From Tanytarsus gracilentus (lineage: Eukaryota > Arthropoda > Insecta > Diptera > Chironomidae), in NCBI GenBank assembly GCA_038502055.1, contig JAXRKN010000042.1, positions 124,001 through 188,000 on the forward strand: a DNA stretch of 64,000 nt, read 5' to 3'. Made by a program: the position numbers and the translations under genes. The notes beneath the pieces were generated by a model that worked only from the letters and a program-made list of their open reading frames with translations, ran no database searches and was not told where the DNA came from. The first letter of the stretch is position 1. Every line of letters begins with the position of its first letter. Of this stretch, positions 12,201-24,243 are shown in pieces.

Positions 12201-15200
12201 GATGATTATCAAAGTGTGTGAGAGAGAGAGAGAAAATTTCAAATTGACTTTAAGATTGTTGGAGGATGAATCCAAAATTTTACTTGCTAAAATTATAATT
12301 TAAAATCAAGGTGTGGAAGCTTTTGATGAAAATTAAATTTTATTTAATTAAAAAATCATTTAAAAATTTAATTTTGCTAATTTATTTCCGATCGATGATC
12401 AGAATTCATTGGATATGACAGACTACTCGAAAATAATTTTCTTCTTTTTTTCTTTATGTCTGAAAGTGTTTTTATAAAGCAAAAAAATAAGGCAATAAAA
12501 ATCCTTCTTGAATCAACCTGGAATCTATCCAACTCTATTGCAATGAACTTTTTTCTCTCTCTTTCAATTCGACGACGACGATGGCGAGTTTGAAGTTTCT
12601 CCTTGTCGCGTAAGAAAAAAAATAGCAGAGAAAGATATTTTCGTAATTTTTCCTTGAGATTTTTTGTGGGGTTACCGATGGAGGATCCTTGTTAGAAAAT
12701 TTGGGTTTGAGATGCTCAAAAAATTATTTTTTGTATTTGAAATTATTTTAATTAAAAATTAATTTTTTTAACATTCATTCTAAATTATCCCACAAGGATA
12801 TTCCCCCACTATAATAGTTGAGATTTTCCTCTTTTCTCCTTTTTTCATCATAGCTTTTCATGAGTAGAAATGCTGATACTTCTCACTCCACATTCGCCAA
12901 TCGCCATCATCATCAACATTTTTTTCTGCCGCTACTTTTCTCCGAATGTTGCAATACAGAAGACTCGTTTTTTTTGTAGGAAGAAAAAAGAAATCGAATA
13001 AAGCATTTCTCATTCCAAACAAATTCGCTCTTTTTTCGCCGTTCACTGATGGACTTGAGTTACCGTCATTGTCGTTGTTGTTGAATAGAAGGAAATGAAA
13101 AGCACTTTTTTCATATATATTTTTATTTCTCTCGCTAAAGTCCGTGGAATGGTCATTCAAGTGTGCAAGGGTGGAAAAATTTTCGAATTTTTAAAAAATT
13201 TCTAAAGTTTGATTTTCAAAATTTAAAAATACGTTAAAATTTTTTTATAGTCTTCTCTGAATTTTGTAGAAAAATAAGTAATTTTCTCATACCACAACAA
13301 TTCGCCGTTTCTCGATTTTTTCCACATTTCGCTGCTCTTTTTCCTACCCACAACCCACTCGCTTCTTTTCTCTCCTTCTACCACCCCCTTCAAGCATCGC
13401 AAGTACATTCTTTTCTTTCATATCATGAACATGAGAAGAAAATTGGAAAATGCCGCCGCTGCCACGCGAAAACGTTGTCCAGCAAGATATTTTCTCGTTA
13501 TAACGTTCGATGTGCTGCAGACTCGCAATCAGGCTCGGAGTGCTACAATATTCCGTCCAATACGATGCTTAATTATCGAAAGTTATTCACGCGCCCGCCC
13601 ACTTTTCAAGCTTCTCTCTCTCTCTCACTGTGTATAAGCTGTGTGTGGGGCTCGTGTATACACAAGCACAAAACTAGCGACGACGACGACGAACTATGAA
13701 GGCTATAAAAGGATATGTATGGAGATATGGCAAGAAGAAGAAGAAGGAAAATTTTGAACCAAAAACTGACCAGAGCGAGATAGCAAAATTTTCGAAAATT
13801 TAAATTGCGGTCCAGTTTTGTGTGCTTTTCGAGAAGGCAAAATTTCACCTCCCTGTGAGCGAAGCTAAGCGAAGGCGATTGTTGGGTGGTTGAAGTAGAA
13901 AAGGGTTGAAGAATGAGATTTTGAAAATGTTATGTTGCTGCTGCTGCGATGCGAAGAGCGAAGAGGGTGGAATGGGAGAGGTCAAGGAGGTTGCTGAGTA
14001 TGAGCGCCCCAACCGAATCGGATTTTCTTCATAAATTCATTTTCGAGCTTCTCACTTGGCTGGACTCTACATATTGCTGCTGTTGTTGATGCTATCCGTG
14101 CTGACTTTAACCCGTTGCTGTGTATTCAGCATTTCAAATTAAATAAGATTCAAAGGCGAGGCGCAACAACTTGCGGAAACTGATTAATTTTTTAAAAAAG
14201 CTTAAAAAGTTTACAAATTTAAATTTTAAAAATCCAGGAAATTTTTTTTATAAAAAATATTTTAAATTTAAGAAATCTTGAGCTTAAAAAAACTTTATGA
14301 GCTTTTCAAAGAGCTTTCATGAACTCATCAAAAAGCTCTTTCCAAAAAAAATTCCTCAATCACCTTTCTTCTCAAATTAACAGGCCCTTAAATTCGCATG
14401 AGTGCGATGGTTGAAAAGCGAGCAAAAACATATCTTGAAAAGAGGGAAAGGAGTGAAACTCGAAGAGAATTGAATAGCATACACATGTGACCGCTACATT
14501 TTCCTCACACTCCTCATCGCCACCCCTTCATCTTTTCTCTTCACATCCCTCGCATCATCAACAACATTTTCTTCTCGTTCTCTCTTACTCAACCCACCGA
14601 GTGCCAACCTACACATCGGCAGCATACATAGAATGACCAACACACGCGAGCAGAAAATCTTGATGTAGCGCGCAAAATAAGACCGAGGGGTGAAGAAAAT
14701 ATCGCGAAAAAAGGGTTTTTGCTCTTGCTCGCTTGTGCCTCGGAGTGACGGCAAGAAGAGAAATTGGCGTTGAATGTGGATTGAGAAAATCAATAATCCA
14801 TAGACGGCATTCGCATTGCGACAATGCTTGAAAGTGCTTTTCTTCCTCTCGCTCAGTCACTATGCACACGTACAGCCAGCATCGTTGAAGGAGAAGGAAG
14901 AAAGGAAGTCGAGGCAACGACCATTGTCCAGTTTTCAACTCGCACACTCACACACGTTCACATTTCATTAAAATTTTCATCTTTCAAAAACGTCGTCGTC
15001 GTATGTACGCTTCCTCAATTTCCATAAACGTTTCTACATGTGCCGCACATATTTCTGACCGTATATGAAGCACAAAAGTGTATCCTTCACGTACACGAGA
15101 GTGTGTATATAGTTTTCATCTCTGTCTTATCATCATCATCATATCTCCGTCCGTACATGTATGTTTCGAGCGGGGGGAGAGAGAGAGTTTTAAGAGAAGC

Positions 15201-18200
15201 AAAAAGAGCGGCGAACAACAAAGGGAAAAAGCATATCATCCATCCATCCATATCATGCCTCTCATACTCCAAATTACTATTTCTTCGCCTCATACTTTTT
15301 GCTCACCCCGCGTATCACACACAATAATATTCAACCGTTTTTTGACGTCGTCGTAGTTAGGGACATTCACTTACCCACCCAACCACCCCATTATGTTTTC
15401 TCTCTCACAACCTTTTGCGACTCACATGCGATGTACACATGCGAGAGATCTCCATTCAAACAAAAAAGGCATTTCTCAAGCAGAGAGAAGTGAGGGAGAT
15501 TTATTAGAAATTTTAAATTTTTACCTTAGTTTTACACCCTTTGAGTGAAATATTTCATTATTATTTATTTAACGGGTTTTTGTGTTTTGAAAGAGTTTGA
15601 AATAATTTAAGACATTACTAAAAAATAAATAGCATACTTTCACCCTTTAACCAAATTATTTAACGGATTTTTATGTTTTAAAAATGATAGAAATAATTTA
15701 ATATATTTCCAGGGACATTTCTTGGAAACAAATTTTATTTTCTTTTGACACCATTAAATGAAATTTAGTATTTTAAAAATTTAACGTTCCTTTATATTTT
15801 AAAATTTTAATCATGCGTAACTTAATTATTAATTTTTAATTCATCACCCTTTGAGCTAATCTTTTAATAATTTAACTTTCATTATTATTTTAAAATTCCA
15901 GTTAATAAATTTATAAGAAAAATAATTTACAATTAAATTAAATTGACACAGTTTCACGCCACCTGCCCTGGTCCATCGCTCCAAAATATAATTTTTCCCT
16001 TACATTTCATAGAAAATCGCCTCAAAACATACGAACATGTTAACTCACCCTCACGTTCACTTACTCTCGTTTCTCTCTCCGGTCCAACAACAATATCCCA
16101 ATAATATTCGACGGTGAAAGAAGAGGAAAAGCGGCGGCAGCACATATGAATGTATACATAAATATATGCGAGTGTAAGGAGTAAGAGGTGAAAAACTTTC
16201 TGTAGCGCACGAGGAAAATGGAAAATCATCTTGCGAGGGTAGAGTGAGGGTAGCGAAGCAATTTATTATCGCGAACGGAGATGATGGCTAGTATGGGCCA
16301 CTCACTCATTGACACTCACTTTCATACACACACATGCATGCATATATTCTGAGATTTATTTGTTATTTTTCTTCTTCAAGCCATGTGTGTGTGTGTGACT
16401 GTTCTGCATGAGGGAGGTAAAAGGCCGAAGAAACAGCGGCGGTTGTTGCGATGGAGGGTCCATTTCGCCTTCGGATCTCGAAGCGTCCGACATCGTCTCT
16501 CCCGCGTACATATGTATGCGAAAACGTTCATCCTTTCATGCTCATCCACATACAACAATAACAATAATAACAAGAAGGAAGAAGAGAAGAAAATTACATA
16601 TACGGAGCATCATCATCATCAGCCATCCAGTCGAGTGGATATGAGATGAAGGTTTGTTTCTTATGTACAAAATTTTGTGTGAGCTGCTTGATAGAGAGTA
16701 AAACATGCATGTAGATTTCGCTAGCCGCTCAACGAGAAAGGACACAAAATTCACGACTCGATCAAGTAATTTTTAACTTAGCCAAAAAAAGAAGAAGCGA
16801 GAAAAGCAAAATATAAAACAGATGTTTCGTGCTGCAGCACAACGTGTTGGAGGATAAAAATACACATAAACAAAAAAAAAGATTAAAAAGAGAGAAAAAA
16901 AAGTTCAGGCAGAAGAAAAAAATTGCAATTGCCGCTGAATTTGACGAAGAAGAGTGTGAGGATAAAAAGGCAACAACTATCGTTGAATATTGTGTACATA
17001 CGCATGCGAGTGTGTTAGTAAAACGACGAACGGTGCACGACGACGACCACCACGAAAGGAACGCGAAAAAAGAAGGAAGAAGAAGGGCGAAAAAGAATCG
17101 CAGTGCTCTCTCTCTCGCTCGCTCACTCATTCCGTCTTCAACCGTCGAGCGAACTAGTCGCGTTTCATAATCACTGCTTGATTTACAAAACATAAAATGT
17201 GTGAAACATAATAAGGAAGAAATTAAATGAAAATTTTTAGCAAGTGAAAAAAAGAGAGAACAGAAAAAAGGAAGAAAATTATTTAAGTTTATTTAAATTT
17301 TTTCGTTTCCTTTCTTACTCAAAAAAATAAAATAAAAGAGAGTGCAAAAAGATATCTCGAAAGGATAAAAAGGATATTCGAAAAGAAAATAATAATAAAT
17401 AAGAAAGTGAGAATTAAGTCTCACATGATTTTTGTGAATTAACCGGATAAATAAACGGCATCATTGTGGATTACCAACAGCATATCGATTACCGAAATTT
17501 TATTTCGCAGAAAAACGGTAAATAAAATTTAAACTTTAAATGTTTAATTTTACGTGTGATGGGGATTTTTTTATTTTTAAAAATTTAACGGAAAAGGTTT
17601 AATAGTAAATTTAAAACTTAATTTTGTGTATTTAAATTTATGACGATAAAAAGAGATCTTATGAATGTAAAAATACCGAGAAAAGTGATGATCATGTTCT
17701 GAGTCGGTCGTAACTCACGTTTCATGTGATCGAAAGATATTTAATTTTAGAATTAAATAACGCAGAAAAAATTTAATTTTGAATATTCTTTAACTTTTTT
17801 AATGTATTTACAATTAAAAGATAAATTATTGTGAATATTTTGTTTAAAAAAATTAAATTAATTTTTTAAGAGATTGTTAAACTATTTAAAAAATTAATTT
17901 CAATATTTTTTAACAAGTTTCGTAATTATTAAAAATTATTCTATCATTTTTGCTATTAAAATTCGTGAAACTAAATTCTCAATTAATTTCACTAAAATTA
18001 ATTTCTAAATTTTAAAATCAATTCAAACATTCCTAAAAATATCTCAAAAACTCGCTCAAACACGCCTAACTAAAAAAACTACCTCGAAAATCTCCGCCAA
18101 CCCTAAAACGTCCAAAAATAATTAACAATTACTCACACACCAATGTGTATATAAGTGAAGAATTTCGTCAGAAAAAAAATATAAATGCACTTTGACCGGA

Positions 18201-19714
18201 AGGCGAAGAAGAAGAAGAAAGAAAACATTTTCTGCCTGTTATGTGATAAGAAAGATACTCTTTTAAAATAAAGTCTATGTACTCGTGCAATGATGATGAC
18301 TGAATATTTTTTTCTTTCGAAAAAAGAACATGAAACTTGGCAAACTTTCCTCGCAATGATGGAATTAATAGTTTTTGACGGATGCCAAGAAGCAGAGAGA
18401 GAGAAAAAAAGCGAAGCGAAGTCCAAAAATGACAGACATCAGGCACAAACTGAAATCAATAATTTCCAATTTCTCTAATCGACATCCATCTCCAACACAA
18501 AACTCTCCGGCAAACCATGGCCTGATTTTTCCAAGTCCTATTTTTATATTTTTCTCGCTGCTGCCTTTGAGCGAATTCAATGCGAGGAAAAAAAATATTT
18601 CTCGAGCGTAAGGAGTTGAATTTTTTCTCTAGCGATTGTCCTAAGTGAGATGTAAGATGGTGAAATTCCTGGAATTACGGTCAGAAAAAATCTCAAACGC
18701 GAAAACAAATTTTTCATCATCACTCATGATAACAGAAATTTTTTGATATGTGTGTGTTTGTGTTTATGCGTTTCGACCCTTCGGGAATTACGAATTACCC
18801 GTTTTTCTACCTGATCAAGTGGCGACAGAGCATGCGACGGGTTATTAAAAAGCTATTAAAATTTTTAGCTAATTAGCGGCGCACTCGATTTTTAACGCTG
18901 CTAAAAATTCCCTAAAGGTTGTCGCAAAAATATTTTTGTGATGGCCAAAAAAATTTGGAATGTGAAAATATTTTTTTGAATTATTGAAAAGTGTTTTTTT
19001 ATATAGTTTTTAATCTCAATTCAAATTAATAATTTATTAATTTTTGATTTATTATTTTTAATTAATAAAACTTTTATTAAATTAATTTTATCTAATAAAT
19101 AAAAATCGCATGACTCATAAAACTGCACGTGTGACTCTCGCACATTTTTTTTATTGGGGAAATTCCCTTTTCACTTTTATCCTCTCACCAATGAATTTTC
19201 CCTTAGCAGCTCAACATTGTGAACATATTCACATTTTCCACCGCAAAAACCACTTTTGTGCGCTCTTTAAAAAAAAGTTCACAACTTGTTGCATGTTTTC
19301 AGTGTGTATCAGTGAATGTGTTTAACCAAAAAAAAAATGTTTCGCGTTTTGTGAATGAATTTTAGAATGAAATTTGTGGGGTTTGAAAAGTAAAATTTTA
19401 GTGGGCATTTTATTGAGTGGTCAGTTGATAATTTTTCTCAAATGAAATGAATCAAGTTGAATGAAATTGATTAAAAATGATTAAAATAAATTTTAAAAAT
19501 TCCAAATATAATTTTTAAATCGAAGAAAAATTTAAATTAATTAAATTCACCAAAAACCGTTAAAAATTTCAACCCATCCCGTCGAAACCTCTCTTGGTGG
19601 TCTGGATCTCCTCGCGTTAATAAAATCATCACAGAAGCGAACAAAAAAAACTATTTAGAATGAAAAATTTCAATTAAATTCGCACGTCACGTCGTTTGTC
19701 GCCGCAGTACAGAG
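9221..19714. other. Gene-free AT-rich DNA with GA/CT-rich tracts
   Basis: No convincing coding exon is visible on either strand. The 13.4-17.2 kb part is less AT-rich and carries many CGACGACG, GAGAGAGA and TCATCATC tracts (for example 12214-12232, 13610-13630, 13678-13692, 15176-15190, 16382-16400), typical of insect regulatory or 5'-leader DNA and possible GAGA-factor sites. An imperfect duplication with a period of about 91 bp, recognisable by TTTAACGG at 15568 and 15659 and CACCCTTT upstream of each, lies at 15535-15720. Nothing else is assignable. Confidence 0.5.
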
Positions 19715-20227
19715 AATAAAATAAGTAAAAAAATTTAACACCTTTCTCTTTGTTAACTAGGTATTTGCACGGAAAAGTATTAAATAAAATAAAATCAGTA
19801 AAATTTTACATTTTTATACATTTTTTATAGCTTTTGTAAACTTAAAACTAAATTTTGATTTGTTTATCGAACATATTAAACATATGTATGCAATACTTGA
19901 ATGAATTTAATATTGAATTTAAGATCAAAAATTAGAGAAGTGGAGCAAATTTTTGTCTGTTTATGTTTTTTAAAACCGCTCCACTTCTCAAATTTTTGGA
20001 TCTTAAATTAATATTAAATTCATTCAAGTATTGCATACATATGTTTAATATGTTGCGATAAAGCAAATACCAAAATTTAGTTTTAAGTTTACAAGAGAGC
20101 TATAACAAAATGTATAAAAATGTCAAAATGTTTACTGATTTTATTTTATTTAATACTTTTCCGTGCGAAATACCTAGTTATACAAAGAGAAGGGAGTGTT
20201 GTTAAATTTTTTTTACTTATTTTATTT
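19715..20227. mobile_element. Foldback element with ~230-bp inverted arms
   Basis: Two arms, 19715-19946 and 19978-20227, are inverted repeats of each other with high identity and a few small indels, separated by a 31-base loop. Paired landmarks include ACTAGGTATTT, GCACGGAAAAGTATT, CATATGTATGCAATACTTG and GAGAAGTGGAGC at the stem tip. No coding frame is present. It is probably a foldback MITE, but I found no clear target-site duplication, so the outer borders are uncertain by several bases. If transcribed it would form a long hairpin RNA. Confidence 0.75.
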
Positions 20228-20891
20228 AGCCCTTTTTCCTGATCAAATTTATTGTACTTAATTTGGTAACAAAAATTACTTTTTGAAAATTAAGCATGTG
20301 AATGTTTGAATTGATCGCGACCGTAATTTACCCCTTGACGAATCTCTTGAGCAAGATTTTAATTTCACCGTTATGATTGCTGTTTTTTGACATTTTTTAT
20401 TAATTCTAACAAGAATTAACTCTTTCTAAAATTATTGTTTATTTCATCTTTGGTAACATGAATGTTTTTGCACTTCTTCTCTTGCTGTCTTTAATCTTGT
20501 CACTGTATGAAAATGAATTGGGGGTACGACAGTGAGAGCGCATGATTATCGAGGGAAGAGGGTAAGTGGTGAAGTTGATGGTGTTGAAGTATTGGAGCGC
20601 ATGTAAGAATTTTTTTTTAAATATTTTTTGACCGTTTTTTTACACAACATCTGTTGCTTCGCAACAGCTGTTGATGTCAGTCGTGAACGACCGAGAGAGA
20701 GCTAAATTAGATTGTGAGAGTAAGAGAGAAGGGAGAAAAAACGCGAGCGAGACAATGTGCAATGTGCATATTTTTTTATGTTTGCTAAACGTGAATAAGA
20801 AGAATTTATAAAATATACATAAAAAAATTCTCGCGCTCGCCGGCAGGCAGCACAAAAAAAAGAAGTTATCAAGTGCCACCATCGGGAGAAG

Positions 20892-20995
20892 TGAGAGAGA
20901 GAGAGAGGTGGAGACACTGCTGGTATGAGTTTGGAGTTTATAATTTTTACGACAGACGAAAAAAAAGAGAAGAGAAAAAACAGCAGCAGTCAGTC
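20892..20995 (+). promoter_or_regulatory. Candidate dan promoter: GAGA tract and initiator
   Basis: A GA-repeat tract at about 20892-20907 is followed at 20990-20995 by TCAGTC, an arthropod initiator (TCAGTY). A good donor, GTGAGT, starts at 21158, so a non-coding first exon of roughly 20992-21157 could splice to the acceptor at 21504-21505 just before the dan start codon. I see no clean downstream promoter element at +28. The acceptor is well supported; the promoter and first exon are inference. Confidence 0.3.
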
Positions 20996-21516
20996 AGCGA
21001 GGCATGGCATGCAGCAGTAGTATCGAGTGTAATAAAAATGAAAGTTAATGGGAAGCAGAAAAAAGCACAACCAAAAAAAAGTGTGGATGCGAAAAAAAAT
21101 CTGCTCACGAATAAGGGCGAAAGGAATGCACTCAGAGGGAGATTTGAGTTTAGTTGTGTGAGTGTTCAAACTTATACATTCGCAAAATTCCAACCGTTGT
21201 GTATTTGTTTACAACTTTTTTCTTCTCTCTCTCTCTCTCTCGTTCACAAAGCACGTGCTTTGTGTGGAGAGAAAAAAATCTACGCAGCGTAACAATAATA
21301 AAAATCCTCTTTTTACATCTCTCAAAAAAAAGGGGGAGGGAGGCAGACGATTTATTGTTTTTATTTGGAGATGAATGTATTTGAGAATGCTATAAACATA
21401 AGAAAATGGCTCAATCTTGTCTGGCCATGCTCTTCCTTATCACACACACACAACCGGCATACCTATAAAGACCGAAATCTAAAAATTCTTTATCTCTATT
21501 TTCAGGACATTTAAAA

Positions 21517-23412
21517 ATGGCCACAGCCACGAAAGGCAAACGTCCGTTACGTCATTTATCAGCCTGCGACAAAGTCATGGCCATCCAAAGAATTCACGAT
21601 GGCGAGTCAAAGGCTTCTGTGGCAAGAGACATTGGCGTTCCAGAGTCAACACTTCGAGGTTGGTGTAAGAACGAGGAGAAACTTCGATGCATGTCGAGAC
21701 AATCACTCGAGAATGCCGAAAAGCTCAATCAATCGCCGAGCTTGCAGGCAATGTCAGATCTCTTTAATGGACCAGACCCCAAGCGAATGAAACTCGATCC
21801 ATCGTCGCTTTTCGATCAAAATGGCAAGCTCAAGTACGATGAATATGCGCATTTTAAAAATGGACGATCATCGTTGGGTTTAGACTTGTCGGGTAGTAGC
21901 GATAAGAGACTTTCAATGGATCACAATGACATGAATATGAGCGGCTTTCCAACGCCCGATTTCAGTGCATTTGCTAAGAATGCATTGAGCAAGTCAATGT
22001 CGAAAGAAAATAAAGGCTATGGAGCTGATCTCGGCAAATCAAATGATCCAAATAAGGCAGATCTCTCAATGGCCGCCATATCGCCACTCACAAGCCTCTC
22101 GCATTTATCGGGCATGTCGGCACTCGGACAAAGTCCACTAGCTCTTAGTTTCAATGATATCGCATCAAATTTGAATCTCCTAGCTCAACTTAATCCATCG
22201 CTCGCTGCAATGTCAGGTTTGACTGGCTTACAGGTACTCAACGGCTCACCATCATCATCACGCGGACCAAGAAATGTTAAGTCAACAACAAGTCCCATTC
22301 CATCGCCGAGATCATCAATGAGCGGTGCTGAAAATGAGAAACCATCTCTAACTGTTAAGAATCTCGCGAAACTCCAACAAAAAACATCATCAAGTGAAAT
22401 CATGCGTGGTCAAATGTTAGATAAATACAACCAGAAGAAATCCGAAATGGCTAATGCAATGCCCGCTGCTGCAGGAGGAGATGACGCTTTGTGGTATTGG
22501 CTGAAATCACAACAAGCCATGATGGGTCTCAATTCACTCTACAACCAATCTCAAATGCCACAGCGCGCATCTAGTCCGAAAATGTCATCACCAATGCAAC
22601 CAACTGGAACATCACAAACGCCAACGCCAGAAATAAGTTCGCCAGCACCGCCACCCCATCAAGCTCATTCACCGCCTCCTCATGACGACAAGAATGGCCC
22701 ACAAGGCAGCTCAGCATGGTTCTGGCAATGGTACAAGACATTCGGTGCTTCACTAATGGGCGACAAAAATGCCGCCGCTAAAATGCCATCACTTCCCGGC
22801 GCTGGTGGTGGAAGCGGCAGCGAGAATATTCTCTATTCACAATTAACCAAAGGAGCATCTGCATCACCAAATAGTAATGGAAATATCAATAATAATACCA
22901 TCAATAATAACTTCAACATTCCAACAAACGAGAGTGAAAACGGAAGTGAAACACCGAAACCTGAAGATCTCTCAAATCATCCGGAAGAGGGCAACGGACC
23001 AAATGGCTATCATGACGAAGAGGACAGCATCAATAATATTTCACCAATACCCGAAGAAGATCATCATCTTAGTGATCATGAGGAAGTCAAAAAATTGGAC
23101 ATTCTTAGATCGACGTCACCCGAGGAGGACGCATCGAGTGATGTAATTAACGATAGCAATAATAACAACAAGAATGGCGGCGATGACATTAAATCGCCGA
23201 CCGAAGCTCTCGAGTATGGTGAAAAGTTCCTCAAGTACCTGGAATCCTACAGTGATCCATCGCTCACCGCAATGCAAGTAATGCAATTCCGATATCTGCT
23301 CAATAGCATAAAAATGAGTGTAGAACGTGCACAAAATAACGTCAGCGGTTCATCGTCAGGTGCATCATCGTCAATTGACGGCGATAAGATTCGACATCGC
23401 CGCCGAAAATAG
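21517..23412 (+). CDS. dan: Distal antenna family Psq-type HTH regulator
   Basis: This single coding exon of 631 residues has a pipsqueak-type helix-turn-helix at about residues 8-60 (KRPLRHL...CDKVMAIQRIHDGES, then VPESTLRGWCKNE), the signature of Drosophila Distal antenna and Distal antenna-related, nuclear DNA-binding proteins of eye and antenna specification. Further conserved-looking blocks are ALWYWLKSQQAM near 323, SAWFWQWYKTFG near 399 and a helical segment near 565-600, set in Ser/Asn/Pro-rich linkers. PEDLS at 482-486 fits the CtBP-binding PxDLS motif, and Drosophila Dan/Danr are reported in complexes with CtBP. The exon begins after a TTTTCAG acceptor at 21505, so a 5' UTR exon lies upstream. 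AATAAA is at 23807-23812. The family is certain; which fly paralogue it corresponds to (dan or danr) is not resolved. Confidence 0.93.
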   Translation: MATATKGKRPLRHLSACDKVMAIQRIHDGESKASVARDIGVPESTLRGWCKNEEKLRCMSRQSLENAEKLNQSPSLQAMSDLFNGPDPKRMKLDPSSLFDQNGKLKYDEYAHFKNGRSSLGLDLSGSSDKRLSMDHNDMNMSGFPTPDFSAFAKNALSKSMSKENKGYGADLGKSNDPNKADLSMAAISPLTSLSHLSGMSALGQSPLALSFNDIASNLNLLAQLNPSLAAMSGLTGLQVLNGSPSSSRGPRNVKSTTSPIPSPRSSMSGAENEKPSLTVKNLAKLQQKTSSSEIMRGQMLDKYNQKKSEMANAMPAAAGGDDALWYWLKSQQAMMGLNSLYNQSQMPQRASSPKMSSPMQPTGTSQTPTPEISSPAPPPHQAHSPPPHDDKNGPQGSSAWFWQWYKTFGASLMGDKNAAAKMPSLPGAGGGSGSENILYSQLTKGASASPNSNGNINNNTINNNFNIPTNESENGSETPKPEDLSNHPEEGNGPNGYHDEEDSINNISPIPEEDHHLSDHEEVKKLDILRSTSPEEDASSDVINDSNNNNKNGGDDIKSPTEALEYGEKFLKYLESYSDPSLTAMQVMQFRYLLNSIKMSVERAQNNVSGSSSGASSSIDGDKIRHRRRK

Positions 23413-23604
23413 GGCAAACCACTGAGAATGGAGATTTGCATACGCATGGTTCACGATGAATTGGAGGACTTTGCGACACCATTTACCGTCGTCTATCACA
23501 ATGACGACTTTCTACTGTACGATAATGATCAATTTAATAATGAGGCGAGTGATTCCGATGAGGATGAAATGGATTATAATTATGGTGATGACTATTTCTA
23601 CTAG
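23413..23604 (+). CDS. In-frame open extension after the dan UAG stop
   Basis: Directly after the UAG at 23410-23412 the same frame stays open for 63 codons, from GGC at 23413 to UAG at 23602-23604. The peptide is not low-complexity AT-rich noise: it begins GKPLRMEICIRMVHDELEDF, continues with mixed residues and ends in an acidic/aromatic tail (EASDSDEDEMD then YGDDYFY). Such a run fits stop-codon readthrough, UAG-to-UGG editing, a separate ORF from Met 23428, or a recently acquired stop in an older longer protein. The extended product would be 695 residues. Confidence 0.5.
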   Translation, partial: GKPLRMEICIRMVHDELEDFATPFTVVYHNDDFLLYDNDQFNNEASDSDEDEMDYNYGDDYFY

Positions 23605-24243
23605 CTACCAAAATTCTTCTTTTTCTATTTTTATTTCTGTTACATTTTTCCACACAAACAAGAAGTCATTCGCTTCCGAAGGATTTTTTTCTGAGATTAT
23701 TTTTCTTTCAACGAGAACTTAATTAACAAAATAGCAATTAGATAAAAGAGATTATTGAATATAAGTAGTTGAATTTTTTTGCTGAATACACACAACAGAC
23801 ATTTTAAATAAAAAAATAAGACTTCTTAGAAAATTTATTGATCGAGGATGGAAGAAATTTCTACTGACTTTCTCGATGAAATAAAAAATTGGCGAATTAT
23901 AGATAATTTTTAGTTTAAAATATTCCAAAGAAATTTTTTACAAAAAAAAAAGATAATGGAATGAAAAATTCTTTAGTGAACTTAAAAATGCTCAAATAAA
24001 ATTTTCGTGTCTGCCAAAATTTCCCAAAATATAAAAAATGTCCAAAGAACTTTTTAGTTAAAATTTTGTTTAAAAAAATATCAAAAATTTTTTTCTTAGA
24101 TTTAAAAAACTCGCTCAAAAACTTATTTTTGTTAAAAATTCCATTTTTCATTTAAAAACGACACAATTCAATGTGATTTGAAATTCCTATTTAAATGAAA
24201 ATGACTCGAGAAAAAAAAATAAAGATACAAAAAGTAAACTCAC
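23605..24243. other. dan 3' UTR and low-complexity spacer
   Basis: AATAAA at 23807-23812 is the probable dan polyadenylation signal. The rest, 23880-24180, is A/T homopolymer-rich with no exon motifs. In particular, no continuation of the minus-strand DRC7 fragment is found here, although that fragment ends in a good donor at 24243-24238. Confidence 0.5.

Noticed and set aside
15040..15493. Several overlapping 60-95 codon frames
   Set aside because: All lack conserved motifs and derive from CA/TC-rich simple sequence.
16762..17193. 143-codon minus-strand open frame
   Set aside because: It is rich in Phe/Ser/Leu from purine-rich complementary DNA, has no domain, and has an equally long frame opposite.
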